NCBI GenBank assembly: GCA_018664265.1
Contig: JABJOR010000011.1
Coordinates: 1-8,506 of the forward strand
Direction: 5' to 3'
Length of the DNA: 8,506 nt
Origin: Rhodospirillales bacterium
GTDB lineage: Bacteria > Pseudomonadota > Alphaproteobacteria > Rhodospirillales > Casp-alpha2
Part shown: one piece after another, positions 1 to 6,788 of the stretch
Numbering within the stretch: the stretch's first letter is position 1
Layout: each line of letters starts with the position of its first letter
Made by a program: the position numbers and the translations under genes
The notes under the pieces: generated by a model
Seen by the model: the letters and a program-made list of their open reading frames with translations, nothing else
The model's database searches: none
What the model was told of the DNA's origin: nothing

Positions 1-8
1 GATAAACT

Positions 9-239
9 CCTGTCTGTAAGTTGAGGTAAACCTCAAGAGTCTACAGACAGGCACAATGGCACGGGGGAAATTCGATGAAACGGTTAACTCTCATTACCGC
101 GTGAGCGGTTTAGTCCGTTGACCCTGAGCGGAAGCTCAACCCATCAAAGACAAGAAATCCGCAACCGGCCAAGAGTAGAAATTAAATGAGCGTCGGGCCA
201 ATGTCCTAGTCAGCTTCCACCAGTAGATGGTGTGGTGCT
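9..239 (+). ncRNA. Possible structured RNA (unidentified) in the gene-free left end
   Basis: No convincing gene lies in bases 1-239, but the plus strand can form several stems. A 10-bp outer stem pairs 9-18 with 42-51 and encloses a 6-bp stem (21-26 with 31-36, loop taaa). A 7-bp stem with one G.U pair joins 82-88 to 117-123 and encloses 96-100 with 105-109, closed by a GUGA loop. Then 125-129 pairs with 134-138 around a GGAA loop, and 218-222 pairs with 228-232. Two GNRA loops and the G.U pair favour the plus strand, because the same pairs on the minus strand would lose both. Bases 130-136 are also complementary to 212-218, an alternative pairing that would disrupt two of these hairpins. I match it to no known RNA family. 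It could be a small RNA, a leader of the downstream regulator gene, or chance structure. Confidence 0.3.
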
Positions 240-246
240 ATGTTTA

Positions 247-275
247 TTGTTGTTTATCAATTATATATGATAAAT
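247..275 (+). promoter_or_regulatory. Candidate sigma-70-like promoter of the Lrp-family gene
   Basis: TTGTTG at 247-252 resembles a -35 box. GATAAA at 269-274, 16 bp downstream and preceded by T, is a weak -10 box in an AT-rich stretch unlike the flanking sequence. If it is used, transcription would begin near 281, so the regulator could not start at the first in-frame ATG (240). This supports the later start at 378. Only the motifs are seen; activity is inferred. Confidence 0.3.
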
Positions 276-377
276 TTACCTCACGTGGCATTGATCCATT
301 TTTTCTGTGCTGTGATCAAACGAAAATCAATGATGCACCATAAAATTGATAGTAATAGGCAAAGGTATATCCGGGAA

Positions 378-905
378 ATGACAAAAGAAGTGACTAAGCG
401 TAAATCGTCGACAACAAAGAAGAGCACCAAAGCTGCGGTGGCCCCGCAGTCAATCCAGCAAAATATTGATAAACTCAGTCGGCAAATTCTGGTGCTCCTT
501 CAAGAAGATGGTCGGCGTTCTTATTCTTCCATTGCCCGTGAGTTAAAAGTTTCCGAGAGTGCTGTGAGGGCACGTGTTGGCCACCTGGAAGAACACGAGC
601 ATTTACGTTTCATTGCCGTTATCGACCCTGTCCAAGTAGGATTTGGTAGCTGGGCAATGCTCGGTATCACGGTCGCTTCTGGTGCAAGCCCACATGATCT
701 GGCGCTTCATTTTTCAAAACACCCCCAGGCCATTTGGGTCAGCGCTATTGGCGGAAAGTTCGACCTTATGGTGGAAGTATGGTTGGAGACCTCAAGCGAA
801 CTGCAGGAATATTTGGAAGAGCATTGTTACGGAAATCCCGGTGTTTTGTCCGTGGATACCATGGTTGGCATGAGAATATACAAGTGGGGTGCCCCCCAGC
901 TCTAA
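378..905 (+). CDS. Lrp/AsnC-family transcriptional regulator
   Basis: This is a DNA-binding regulator of the feast/famine family. It starts with a lysine-rich tail (about residues 1-24), then a winged helix-turn-helix (about 29-77, including SYSSIARELKVSESAVRARV), then the RAM ligand-binding and oligomerisation domain (about 79 to the end) with the typical GKFDLMVEV strand. From the ATG at 378 it has 175 residues, slightly longer than the usual 150-165 because of the basic tail. The frame is open back to ATG 240, with other ATGs at 267, 330 and 333. That upstream part is AT-rich and hydrophobic and looks like promoter sequence. The start remains uncertain, with only a weak AAAGG 12 nt before 378. 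The gene converges on the M20 gene with 24 bp between stops. Lrp-family proteins usually sense amino acids or small catabolites, so control of the neighbouring operon is plausible but inferred from position only. Confidence 0.88.
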   Translation: MTKEVTKRKSSTTKKSTKAAVAPQSIQQNIDKLSRQILVLLQEDGRRSYSSIARELKVSESAVRARVGHLEEHEHLRFIAVIDPVQVGFGSWAMLGITVASGASPHDLALHFSKHPQAIWVSAIGGKFDLMVEVWLETSSELQEYLEEHCYGNPGVLSVDTMVGMRIYKWGAPQL

Positions 906-929
906 TTTCCCGGCTAAACGTTGTGCTTT

Positions 930-2081
930 TTAGTCGAGGCGGCACCACCGTTTGATGATTGCTTCATAGATATTTACAGACTGATGAAGCTTATCAATCT
1001 CACAGTATTCGTCAGTTTTATGTGCCATATCGGCATCGCCCGGCCCCAAAACAATGGTTGGAGGGTTGCCATATTGTGGTGAGAGGACGGATGCATCGGT
1101 AAAGTACTTAGCCGTTGCGATTTCAGGTTTTAAGCCCAGAATAGGTTCAATCACATCAAACACTTCACCAATCCAGGGGTCCGAGGCGTCTGAAATGACG
1201 CCATCAACATCAACAGATGGTTCCAGCGTCACCTTGTCGCCGAGGTATGCTTCAAGATGTGTGCGAATTTCCCGGTGATCCTGGCTCGGGATTGTTCGAA
1301 TATCGATATCGAACTCTGCGTGATCGGGGACGGAGTTGATGTTTATGCCACCTTGAATACGACCAACGTTAATGGATGGCGCCCCCATAATGTCATGGGG
1401 CGGAATATTGAACCCGAAGTCTTCAACCTTGGCAACCGCACGGCATGCCTCGTAGACGGCATTGACACCAAGCTCCGGTGTCGACCCGTGCGCTGTGACA
1501 CCCTGTGATACAGCATTCAGCCATAGCGCACCCTTGTGGCCTATCAGTGGTTGGTTTGATGTGGGCTCTCCCACAACAACGGCACCGGCCCGGCCAAGGA
1601 TCTCTGGTGTCTCACACAAGGCTTTTGCCCCGTCGCACCCGGTCTCTTCTCCGCCCGTAAGGACCAGAACAACACCGGGTGTATTGGATAAATCCTGCGC
1701 CAACCGAATGGCCGCCACGACCATAGCGGCAACACCGCCCTTCATATCCGTTGTGCCGCGCCCAAAAATTTTGTTGTCACTGATTTCCCCACCGAAGGGA
1801 TCACAGGACCATCCTTCTGTTCCAAGGGGAACGGTATCCACATGGCCTGTCAGGCATATGGGTAGGCCCTCGCCCCGCCCCCCAAGCCGGGCGACAAGAC
1901 TGGACCGTCCAGCAGCAAACTCTGACAGCTCGACCTCAAAGCCCGCGTCTTCCAGCAGGCTCGCAAGATAATCACAACATTGCTGTTCGTTGCCGGGTGG
2001 ATTGATTGTATCCATGGCGACAAGATGTCGTGTCAGTTCGATAACGTCGAGGGAAGTACTCATATGATTTTTGGCCACCAT
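930..2081 (-). CDS. M20 family zinc deacylase (ArgE/DapE-like)
   Basis: This is a metal-dependent amide hydrolase of the M20 family, whose members remove acetyl, succinyl or similar acyl groups from amino compounds. All expected di-zinc residues are visible: H80 and D82 in TGHVDTVP, bridging D112 in GRGTTDMKGG, catalytic E145 and ligand E146 in TGGEETG, E172 in VGEP, and H354 near the C-terminus. H198 in TAHGSTP belongs to the dimerisation (lid) domain, about 180-290. At 383 residues it has normal family length, with no signal peptide, so it is cytoplasmic. It is probably the last gene of the operon, 59 bp after the deacetylase-like gene, with a strong stem-loop in the gap. No good Shine-Dalgarno precedes ATG 2081; ATG 2063 (a start at MSTSLDV) is also possible, with a weak GGTGG upstream. 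The exact substrate cannot be told. Given the neighbours, an N-acyl or N-formyl amino acid intermediate of catabolism is more likely than arginine or lysine biosynthesis. Confidence 0.9.
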   Translation of the reverse strand: MVAKNHMSTSLDVIELTRHLVAMDTINPPGNEQQCCDYLASLLEDAGFEVELSEFAAGRSSLVARLGGRGEGLPICLTGHVDTVPLGTEGWSCDPFGGEISDNKIFGRGTTDMKGGVAAMVVAAIRLAQDLSNTPGVVLVLTGGEETGCDGAKALCETPEILGRAGAVVVGEPTSNQPLIGHKGALWLNAVSQGVTAHGSTPELGVNAVYEACRAVAKVEDFGFNIPPHDIMGAPSINVGRIQGGININSVPDHAEFDIDIRTIPSQDHREIRTHLEAYLGDKVTLEPSVDVDGVISDASDPWIGEVFDVIEPILGLKPEIATAKYFTDASVLSPQYGNPPTIVLGPGDADMAHKTDEYCEIDKLHQSVNIYEAIIKRWCRLD

Positions 2082-2088
2082 TGTTGTC

Positions 2089-2133
2089 GAGGCGTGGAGC
2101 AGTGTTCAGGGAGAATACGCTGCTCCACGCTTC
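2089..2133 (-). promoter_or_regulatory. Intergenic stem-loop between the deacetylase-like and M20 genes
   Basis: Bases 2092-2102 and 2120-2130 form a perfect 11-bp inverted repeat (GCGTGGAGCAG / CTGCTCCACGC). It extends outward by 2089-2090 with 2132-2133 and inward by 2104-2105 with 2117-2118, each after one mismatch on the mRNA strand; the loop is about 11 nt. It begins about 7 nt after the stop of the upstream gene and ends about 7 nt before ATG 2081. No T-run follows, so it is not a standard intrinsic terminator. It could stabilise or delimit the upstream mRNA, tune translation of the M20 gene, or be a copy of a dispersed palindromic repeat. Confidence 0.55.
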
Positions 2134-2140
2134 ATCGCCA

Positions 2141-3046
2141 CTATGCCAGCGGGCGATCCATAATTTCAGGGATCGGTCCGTCATAGTAAGGCAAATCATC
2201 AACACGTGGTGTCCAGGAACCATCGTCGATACATTTTTGAACATGTATGGCGATCTCTTCCATGGTCGCAAACCATACACCGCCACGGTCCTGCATCTCC
2301 AGAATCACTTTTTGAATTCCGTCACACCGGGACAGTCGACCTGAAACGAAAGGATGCCATACAGTCACCCAAAGACCGCCGTATTTATACATGGCCTCAA
2401 ATTCAGCCATGAATACTTCCATTCCCTGTTGTGGGGATTTAATGGGCATCATAAAATTGAAGTCTGGAGCAAGCGTATACTGCGGCCAATCATCCATTGC
2501 CCATTGACTTGGCAGTTCAATCACCTGCCCCTTTGCTGACTTGAGTACATAAGGGATATCGTCGCCCATAAGGCTTGCATCATAAAGAAAGCCCTGTTCG
2601 CACAAGTAATCCATCGAGTGTTTAGAGAAGTTGTAGAGTGGCGCACGCCATCCACGAGGCCTTTGACCCGTCATCTTTTCAATAACCGCGATTTGGCGCT
2701 CAAACCAGTAAAGCTCATCCTCAGCGCTCAGGTTGTTGGGATTTTCATGTAAATACCCGTGAGCCGCAATCTCATGTCCACCTTCAAGTATCATCTCAAC
2801 GAGGTGTGGGTATCGCTCCATACACCAGGCTGGGTAGAAAAATGTCTGTTTGATTTCGCATCTCTTATACATGTCCAAAATACGTGGAATAGCAATTTCA
2901 TCATATTTCAGCCACGACATAGCAGATAACTTAGTTGGCGCATTTTCACGGTGTTCCAGATGCAAGATACTGTCCGTATCAATGTCGAACGTAATGGCAC
3001 AGGCAACCTTGTTCCCATTGGGCCACGGTACTGGATTACTAATCAT
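2141..3046 (-). CDS. Polysaccharide-deacetylase-fold amidase, PuuE/cyclic imidase-like
   Basis: This is a 301-residue carbohydrate esterase 4 fold protein with no signal peptide or membrane segment. That points to a cytoplasmic enzyme for small molecules rather than a cell-wall deacetylase. The metal and catalytic motifs are present: D21 and D23 in TFDID, H96 and H100 in AHGYLHE, R134 in WRAP, and H231 in VWHPFVSGR. The DxD form of motif 1, the HGYxHE motif and the C-terminal HPxxxGRxxR pattern resemble the group containing allantoinase PuuE and Helicobacter PgdA, related to cyclic imidases. These open or cleave C-N bonds in cyclic amides or imides. The start is well supported by AGGAGG seven bases before ATG 3046. 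It lies 39 bp after the triple Rid gene on the same strand. The substrate is unknown; hydrolysis of a cyclic or formylated amide produced after the monooxygenase step is my inference. The family call is firm, the specific activity is not. Confidence 0.85.
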   Translation of the reverse strand: MISNPVPWPNGNKVACAITFDIDTDSILHLEHRENAPTKLSAMSWLKYDEIAIPRILDMYKRCEIKQTFFYPAWCMERYPHLVEMILEGGHEIAAHGYLHENPNNLSAEDELYWFERQIAVIEKMTGQRPRGWRAPLYNFSKHSMDYLCEQGFLYDASLMGDDIPYVLKSAKGQVIELPSQWAMDDWPQYTLAPDFNFMMPIKSPQQGMEVFMAEFEAMYKYGGLWVTVWHPFVSGRLSRCDGIQKVILEMQDRGGVWFATMEEIAIHVQKCIDDGSWTPRVDDLPYYDGPIPEIMDRPLA

Positions 3047-3053
3047 CGTCTTT

Positions 3054-3059
3054 CCTCCT
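3054..3059 (-). promoter_or_regulatory. Strong Shine-Dalgarno of the deacetylase-like gene
   Basis: A full AGGAGG lies 7 nt before ATG 3046. It is the best ribosome site in the window, fixes this start and suggests efficient translation late in the operon. Confidence 0.8.
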
Positions 3060-3085
3060 CTGTTGTCGTTTCGTCAAATGGACAA

Positions 3086-4327
3086 TTACTCTTTTATGGC
3101 AATACAGTCGGCCTGGATGAGAGCACCCGGGCGGGCCAATTCATGGACGCGGACCGGCGTCATTGCCGGGTGTGCATCCGGTGCAATTTCCGCCCAAACG
3201 CGAGATGCGGTGTGAAAAATACCTTCTATCTGATCATCATCACCAACGATAAAGATATTGATTTTCACAATGTCATTCAGCGTTGCATCATCTTTAGCCA
3301 GGATTTGTTTCAACCGACCAAATACAACACGGGACTGGGCCTCAACATCGCCCGCATGGGTTATGGCACCATCGCTACCCAAGGCAGTTTGGCCCGATAC
3401 CCAAATTTCTCCTCCGGCACTACTACCATCCGCAAAGGCATCGGGTTGATACCGCTCGCCTATGTCATTGCATGTGAGTTTCTTGCGTCCGGAATCAACG
3501 ATGGCCATTGCATCGAGTTCCAGCACGAGGCCGGGGTATAATAGATCAACGCCAAACGCGGTCATGGCTGGCGAAGACGATGAACCGACCACATCGGTCG
3601 TGATATCCATAATTCGATCAGCGTATGATTGTCCCGCGTCGGTATAGCTATCATGCTTAAAACACACCTTGATGTGTACGAGGTCTTCGAACGAAGAACC
3701 TGAATCGGTCAGCACATTCTCGATGAAATCGTAAATGGCATGGGTCTGGGCATCCAGATCATCCGCATGAACCGGCTCACCGTTTTTGTCCGCTGATATC
3801 TGGCCACCCACATAAATGTGATCTTCAACTTTCCAGCCTTGAGATAGCGGTACGGGAATACTCCAGTCCCAGCTATCTTCCGGCATGATGCGTTCCAGAT
3901 TTTTTCGAGACTCGCCCCGCAGTGCGATACCTTCAATCTGGATCAGTTGCCCCGCATACGGCATACCCTTGATTCTAACGGCCGTCGCAGCAGGCCCAGG
4001 ATTGGGGAAATATTCAAGGCGAACCTGGGTCATATCTTCCCAGTATTGGGTCGCATCGTCGTCCGTACCATCAAAGACGTAGTAAGTGTTCAACCGCACA
4101 AGATCGCTTAGCTCTAGTCCCACTTGTTGAAGACTCGCCTTCATGTTCTCAAATACATGTCGGGTCTGGGCACCGATGTCGCCAGGATCGAGAACCTGAC
4201 CATTCTTGTCGAGGCTCTGCTGTCCACTAACAAAAACTTGATCACCGACGATAACCGAGCGCGAAAATGGGTTGTTACCTTGCCAGTTCCAGGCATCTGC
4301 TTTCGGAGAAATAAGTTCTTTTTTCAT
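3086..4327 (-). CDS. Triple-domain Rid (YjgF/YER057c/UK114) protein
   Basis: The 413-residue protein consists of three tandem Rid domains, about 1-136, 138-277 and 280-413. Each repeats the family landmarks: a V-x-V-x-GQ strand (31-36, 171-176, 308-313), a D-x-x-AQ-S/T helix start (50-55, 190-195, 327-332), an L/I-x-D-L/I-V segment, and a PA-x-T turn near the domain end (112-115, 253-256, 387-390). Canonical Rid proteins are homotrimers of about 130 residues whose active site lies between subunits, so this chain may build a one-polypeptide pseudo-trimer. The arginine that RidA uses for imine hydrolysis (PARS motif, R105 in E. coli) is replaced by A114, M255 and M389. The acidic residue near the end of each domain is kept (E132, D272, D407). 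RidA-type imine hydrolysis is therefore doubtful, and another role such as hydrolase, isomerase or ligand-binding is possible. ATG 4327 has only a distant GAGG upstream. It follows tmoF by 24 bp. Confidence 0.9.
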   Translation of the reverse strand: MKKELISPKADAWNWQGNNPFSRSVIVGDQVFVSGQQSLDKNGQVLDPGDIGAQTRHVFENMKASLQQVGLELSDLVRLNTYYVFDGTDDDATQYWEDMTQVRLEYFPNPGPAATAVRIKGMPYAGQLIQIEGIALRGESRKNLERIMPEDSWDWSIPVPLSQGWKVEDHIYVGGQISADKNGEPVHADDLDAQTHAIYDFIENVLTDSGSSFEDLVHIKVCFKHDSYTDAGQSYADRIMDITTDVVGSSSSPAMTAFGVDLLYPGLVLELDAMAIVDSGRKKLTCNDIGERYQPDAFADGSSAGGEIWVSGQTALGSDGAITHAGDVEAQSRVVFGRLKQILAKDDATLNDIVKINIFIVGDDDQIEGIFHTASRVWAEIAPDAHPAMTPVRVHELARPGALIQADCIAIKE

Positions 4328-4351
4328 GGCAACTTTTTAGCCTCAATTGGT

Positions 4352-5377
4352 TTAGAAAAATCGGTCGTAGCGCAGCTGTTCAATGGGCACTTTGCGATCA
4401 AGCACCAGATGTCGCCGCACGGCATCAACCATGGGCGGCGGGCCGGCCATATAGAAATCGATATCGGAACAGTCCTCTGGCAGTGCTGTCGCCAGATGTT
4501 CGTGAACAAATCCTTTTGACCCCTCATAATTGGTGGCCGATTCTGTATCGGAGACCACTGGTATGTAGTGTTGTGCCGGGTCAAAATTCTGAATGTCAGA
4601 AAAGTAAGTTGACGGCACAATGTCCTCAGGGGTCCGAGCACCATAATAGAGTATGGGTTGTGTCTTGTTGACACCGCTTAGCGCGAGCCCTCGAATGATG
4701 GAGAGCATGGGGGCCAGTCCAGAACCGCCTGCAATACACACCGTGGCGCGCTTCGAATTCTCGTCGAGGTGTGCGATGCTATAGGGCGCATCGATGTCGA
4801 CAACTAGTCCCTCAAGCGCACCACCGAACAGAAGTGTTGTGGCTTCACCATCAGGGACCCGCTTGATTTGAAAGGTCCATATACCATCGTCATTAGCGGT
4901 ATTCGCCATTGAGTAACTGCGGGGGCCTGATACCCCCGGGATGTGCAGTTTGGCGTATTGCCCAGGCTTGAAGAGAGCCGGTTCGGTGGATTGGAAATGA
5001 AACTCCCAAAGATCGTGCGTCAATGGTGTTCGGGAAATAAATTGCGCAGCAATGGCTGTTGGGTATATTTCTGGCGCGTAGGCGCTATCAAGCTTAACGC
5101 TAATGGTGCAATCGCTTCGCGCTCGGCAGATGCAGGCCAGATGCTTGTTTTTGCGGCGATCTGATTGTCGGAGACCTGCGCTTTCTTCCAAGTCATCAAC
5201 CACACTTCCATCCACAAGGGTAAATTTGCAGCTGCCACATCCCCCGGCATTGCACTCATAGGGCACACCGATGCCAGCCCGCAGCATACTGCCGAGAATC
5301 GTGTCATCTTCATTGGTCTCAAAAACAACATCGCTATCGGCGATCGATACCTGAAACGTGGCGTGTTCGGATTTCAA
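4352..5377 (-). CDS. tmoF: Monooxygenase NADH reductase component (ferredoxin-FAD-NAD domains)
   Basis: This reductase passes electrons from NADH through FAD and a [2Fe-2S] cluster to the Rieske ferredoxin. An N-terminal plant-type ferredoxin domain (about 8-97) has cluster ligands C42, C47, C50 and C82. The FAD domain follows, with R153-S-Y-S at the flavin site, then an NAD domain with GGSGLAP at 217-223, AGPPP near 310, and the C-terminal YDRFF. The 341 residues compare with about 326 in T4moF. The start is TTG at 5377, with AAGGAA six bases upstream; the next methionine (M31) would remove half the ferredoxin domain, so TTG is the best choice. It lies 47 bp after tmoE, and the Rid gene follows by 24 bp. 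Confidence 0.93.
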   Translation of the reverse strand: MKSEHATFQVSIADSDVVFETNEDDTILGSMLRAGIGVPYECNAGGCGSCKFTLVDGSVVDDLEESAGLRQSDRRKNKHLACICRARSDCTISVKLDSAYAPEIYPTAIAAQFISRTPLTHDLWEFHFQSTEPALFKPGQYAKLHIPGVSGPRSYSMANTANDDGIWTFQIKRVPDGEATTLLFGGALEGLVVDIDAPYSIAHLDENSKRATVCIAGGSGLAPMLSIIRGLALSGVNKTQPILYYGARTPEDIVPSTYFSDIQNFDPAQHYIPVVSDTESATNYEGSKGFVHEHLATALPEDCSDIDFYMAGPPPMVDAVRRHLVLDRKVPIEQLRYDRFF

Positions 5378-5383
5378 CGGTGT

Positions 5384-5389
5384 TTCCTT
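5384..5389 (-). promoter_or_regulatory. Shine-Dalgarno deciding the TTG start of tmoF
   Basis: AAGGAA sits 6 nt before the TTG at 5377. No ATG or GTG in a comparable place would keep the ferredoxin domain intact, so this site argues for the rare TTG start. Confidence 0.7.
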
Positions 5390-5424
5390 CGTTCCTTGCT
5401 CCCGGATACCAACTGCCAGGTACT

Positions 5425-6414
5425 CTAGTTCGATACCCCAAGGCTGCGATGGAAGGCTTCAACGTTGGCAATAGCCTTTGACGCAGCACCTTCGCTTTCT
5501 GGCAGCGCCGCACAATAGGTTTCAATGGCATTGCGAGCCAGAGGCATCCATTTCTCAATCCAGCCTGAAATGACCGCATTGTTGCCCTCATGCGTGCTGC
5601 AGAATTCCACAACAGCGGTACTCCACCGCCGAGAACGATCACTATCGCGAAGTTGATTGTCTGCCATGAGGCTTACTAAAGGATCGCCAAATTGTCGGCC
5701 CGTGGCGCCAAGTTGCCGCAAGGTCTCATCCACCGCAATTTTTGCAACCAGGTTGCCAGCAACAAAGTTTTCACCCCAATCATAGGTCGCCAGCACTTTT
5801 TCCATAAGCTCACGAATTCCTTGCCAGGCAGGGGCCTGTTCCCAATTCTCGCGTTCCTTGGTGCCAAATCCACGATCTGGATGAGCATTCTGCAATTCAC
5901 GGGTACGATAGGCGATACGGGACAGCCAACGGAACTCATCACCATCCTGAAATCCTGCGCAGGCTGTCAACGTACTGGCCGGTGCGATCTGCATCAGATA
6001 GGCCGCATTCATTTGCAGCGCAGATTGCAAATACCGACGAGGCGTGTACAACAACTCCATGGTGCCCAACCACTCAGGTTGTAAGTCTTTATCGTGCTCG
6101 ATTTCGTCATGCTCATCGATAAGCCCGTCGATGTAATCTTCCTGAGCGTCTTGCATCCGTGTATAGACTCGATAGATCAATCCATCGGGGTCTCTGAACT
6201 CTTCCCAGTCATCGTGCTGTAGGGAGCTATCAAAAACGTTCTTCTGATACCAATTGTTCATTTCAAGGTCTGGAGCAGGTGATAGCTCATATGCCTGATC
6301 ACGATGCCGGTTACGAGTATGCAAATTGGTCGTGACAATCTCGTACTCACTGGGCCGACGTTTGTTGCCCGCCAGCTTGCTCCAGGTTTTCATACTGCGT
6401 ATTTCGGAAGTCAT
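5425..6414 (-). CDS. tmoE: Diiron monooxygenase hydroxylase beta subunit
   Basis: This is the structural small diiron-fold subunit of the (alpha-beta-gamma)2 hydroxylase. It pairs with TmoA and helps shape the docking surface for the effector and ferredoxin. At 329 residues it is close to T4moE (about 327). It is mostly helical and keeps family features such as the WLGTMELLYTPRRYLQSALQ helix region (about 115-134) and an ATYDWGENFVAGNLVAKIAVD segment in the second half. As usual for beta subunits it lacks the paired ExxH iron-binding motifs. ATG 6414 is preceded by AAGGAG at a good distance, so the start is firm. A 60-bp gap with a small hairpin separates it from tmoD, and tmoF follows. Confidence 0.92.
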   Translation of the reverse strand: MTSEIRSMKTWSKLAGNKRRPSEYEIVTTNLHTRNRHRDQAYELSPAPDLEMNNWYQKNVFDSSLQHDDWEEFRDPDGLIYRVYTRMQDAQEDYIDGLIDEHDEIEHDKDLQPEWLGTMELLYTPRRYLQSALQMNAAYLMQIAPASTLTACAGFQDGDEFRWLSRIAYRTRELQNAHPDRGFGTKERENWEQAPAWQGIRELMEKVLATYDWGENFVAGNLVAKIAVDETLRQLGATGRQFGDPLVSLMADNQLRDSDRSRRWSTAVVEFCSTHEGNNAVISGWIEKWMPLARNAIETYCAALPESEGAASKAIANVEAFHRSLGVSN

Positions 6415-6436
6415 TACATCTTCTCCTTGATCTTCA

Positions 6437-6453
6437 AACGCGACGTCCGCGTT
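6437..6453 (-). promoter_or_regulatory. Small intergenic hairpin between tmoD and tmoE
   Basis: AACGCG at 6437-6442 and CGCGTT at 6448-6453 form a perfect 6-bp stem with a 5-nt loop, about 8 nt upstream of the tmoE ribosome site. No T-run follows. It lies in the longest gap of the monooxygenase set and could mark mRNA processing or adjust tmoE translation; a chance palindrome is also possible. Confidence 0.35.
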
Positions 6454-6474
6454 CCTGTCATTGGCACTTAGGGC

Positions 6475-6771
6475 TTAGGCTGATTTTGATAGAAAGCGTA
6501 TCTGGTCAGTTTCAACGCGGATAAAACCTTCAAAGGACGGCATGCTTGCCTCAATATCGCTGAAAATAATATCGCTCCCCAACATCTCACTGACAGTTTC
6601 GATCTTGATCAGGCACTCGCCTTCAACCTTGATTCGAAAATAGGAGGCGTGCTCCTCAACTTCGATCTTGCGATCACTATTGTCCTCATAAATGGCTTCG
6701 ATTACGGCATCACCCATATCGCCCTTTTTCATAACCGGTCCGACGGACCGAACTCCACTGTCATTACCCAT
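6475..6771 (-). CDS. tmoD: Monooxygenase effector (coupling) protein
   Basis: This is a small cofactor-free protein that binds the hydroxylase, reshapes the diiron site and couples NADH use to hydroxylation. The 98 residues compare with about 103 in T4moD. Family landmarks are visible: VGPVMKKGDMGDAVIEAI (about 10-27), the central YFRIKVEGECLIKIETVSE region (about 44-62) and the closing FEGFIRVETDQIRF (about 80-93). ATG 6771 is preceded by GAAGGAA about 8 nt upstream, a good ribosome site. It follows tmoC by 17 bp. Confidence 0.92.
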   Translation of the reverse strand: MGNDSGVRSVGPVMKKGDMGDAVIEAIYEDNSDRKIEVEEHASYFRIKVEGECLIKIETVSEMLGSDIIFSDIEASMPSFEGFIRVETDQIRFLSKSA

Positions 6772-6788
6772 GACTGCTGTTCCTTCAA

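Noticed and set aside
9..51. Nested hairpin as an intrinsic terminator of an upstream gene
   Set aside because: No T-run follows the stem on either strand, so it was kept only as part of a possible structured RNA.
60..240. Group I or group II intron fragment
   Set aside because: Short pieces (gggggaaattcgatgaaac and aaatccgcaacc) recall group I P3/P4 elements, but the diagnostic R/S (P7) motifs and a recognisable exon are missing, and no group II domain V sequence is present.
240..377. N-terminal extension of the Lrp-family protein from ATG 240
   Set aside because: The segment is AT-rich and hydrophobic, has no ribosome site, contains a plausible promoter and is not part of the family fold. 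It cannot be fully excluded.
906..929. Shared bidirectional terminator between the convergent Lrp and M20 genes
   Set aside because: Only 24 bp separate the stops and no stem with a T-run can be formed there.
1462..1971. Open frame of 169 codons on the plus strand inside the M20 gene
   Set aside because: It is antisense to a gene with all M20 catalytic motifs, is rich in proline, serine and arginine as shadow frames often are, and has no recognisable domain.
930..2081. Specific assignment of the M20 protein as ArgE or DapE
   Set aside because: Zinc-site motifs are common to the whole M20 family and the surroundings are catabolic, so a biosynthetic name is not justified.
2951..3541. Open frame of 196 codons on the plus strand over the Rid and deacetylase-like genes
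   Set aside because: It runs antisense across two well-supported genes and their gap, with no family signature or ribosome site.
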